Shown: positions 22,497-23,721 of the stretch, in pieces | Numbering within the stretch: the stretch's first letter is position 1 | Layout of the letters: every line of letters begins with the position of its first letter | From: Azonexaceae bacterium | Lineage (GTDB): Bacteria; Pseudomonadota; Gammaproteobacteria; Burkholderiales; Rhodocyclaceae | Assembly (NCBI GenBank): GCA_009469685.1 | Contig: SSTA01000402.1 | Location: 1 to 23,721 of the forward strand | DNA: 23,721 nucleotides | Direction of reading: 5' to 3' | Translations under genes and position numbers: made by a program | Notes under the pieces: generated by a model | Seen by the model: the letters and a program-made list of their open reading frames with translations, nothing else | Database searches by the model: none | What the model was told of the DNA's origin: nothing

Positions 22497-23721
<1,225 letters not shown>

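Overview
The window is a metal-resistance island from a Gram-negative bacterium, most likely a betaproteobacterium. That is inferred from the high GC content, the Czc/Cop/Mer gene repertoire and the gene style; no rRNA or other phylogenetic marker is present. It combines cadmium/lead/zinc export, a CzcCBA-type RND efflux operon, a periplasmic copper-resistance operon and the end of a mercury transposon. A block of c-di-GMP and chemoreceptor genes sits in the middle and has been hit by an insertion sequence.

Layout. (1) 1-2145: cadA, a P1B-type ATPase on the minus strand running off the left edge, divergent from cadR, a MerR-family regulator. Between them is a MerR-type promoter with a 19-bp spacer and a perfect palindrome. 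(2) 2213-4281: a heavy-metal two-component system on the minus strand, response regulator first, with a GTGA overlap to the kinase. (3) 4343-11028: divergent from it, a czc-type operon on the plus strand. Its order is a candidate leader peptide, czcC, an uncharacterised His-rich membrane-anchored protein, czcB, czcA and a small His-tailed periplasmic protein. (4) 11117-16879: a GGDEF diguanylate cyclase, a methyl-accepting chemotaxis protein split after codon 24 by a complete 1569-bp IS1380-family element (CTAG target duplication), and an HD-GYP phosphodiesterase. (5) 16898-22213: a copper operon (DUF411/CopG-like, copA, copB, a Met-rich periplasmic protein, a SHOCT membrane protein, DUF302, a YHS-domain protein). 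copC and copD are absent. (6) 22216-23721: the tnpA-side end of a Tn21-family mercury transposon, with a 38-bp terminal inverted repeat, a tnpA 3' scar, a truncated merD and merA on the minus strand running off the right edge.

How it works together. CadA and the RND pump would export divalent cations from the cytoplasm and periplasm. CopA, CopB and the small Met/His/Cys-rich proteins would handle periplasmic copper. MerA reduces Hg(II). The promoter regions of the czc and cop operons share a 39-nt module with identical internal spacing (GAAATGTAAT-N6-GTCAG-N5-CGTTAG), so the single two-component system here probably controls both. The c-di-GMP/chemoreceptor block lies exactly between these two operons and may link metal exposure to motility or biofilm state, but nothing in the sequence proves that.

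The most noteworthy points are the shared czc/cop promoter module, the in-frame reconstructable IS insertion in the chemoreceptor gene, the leader ORF coupled to czcC, and the merD-tnpA deletion scar at the transposon end.
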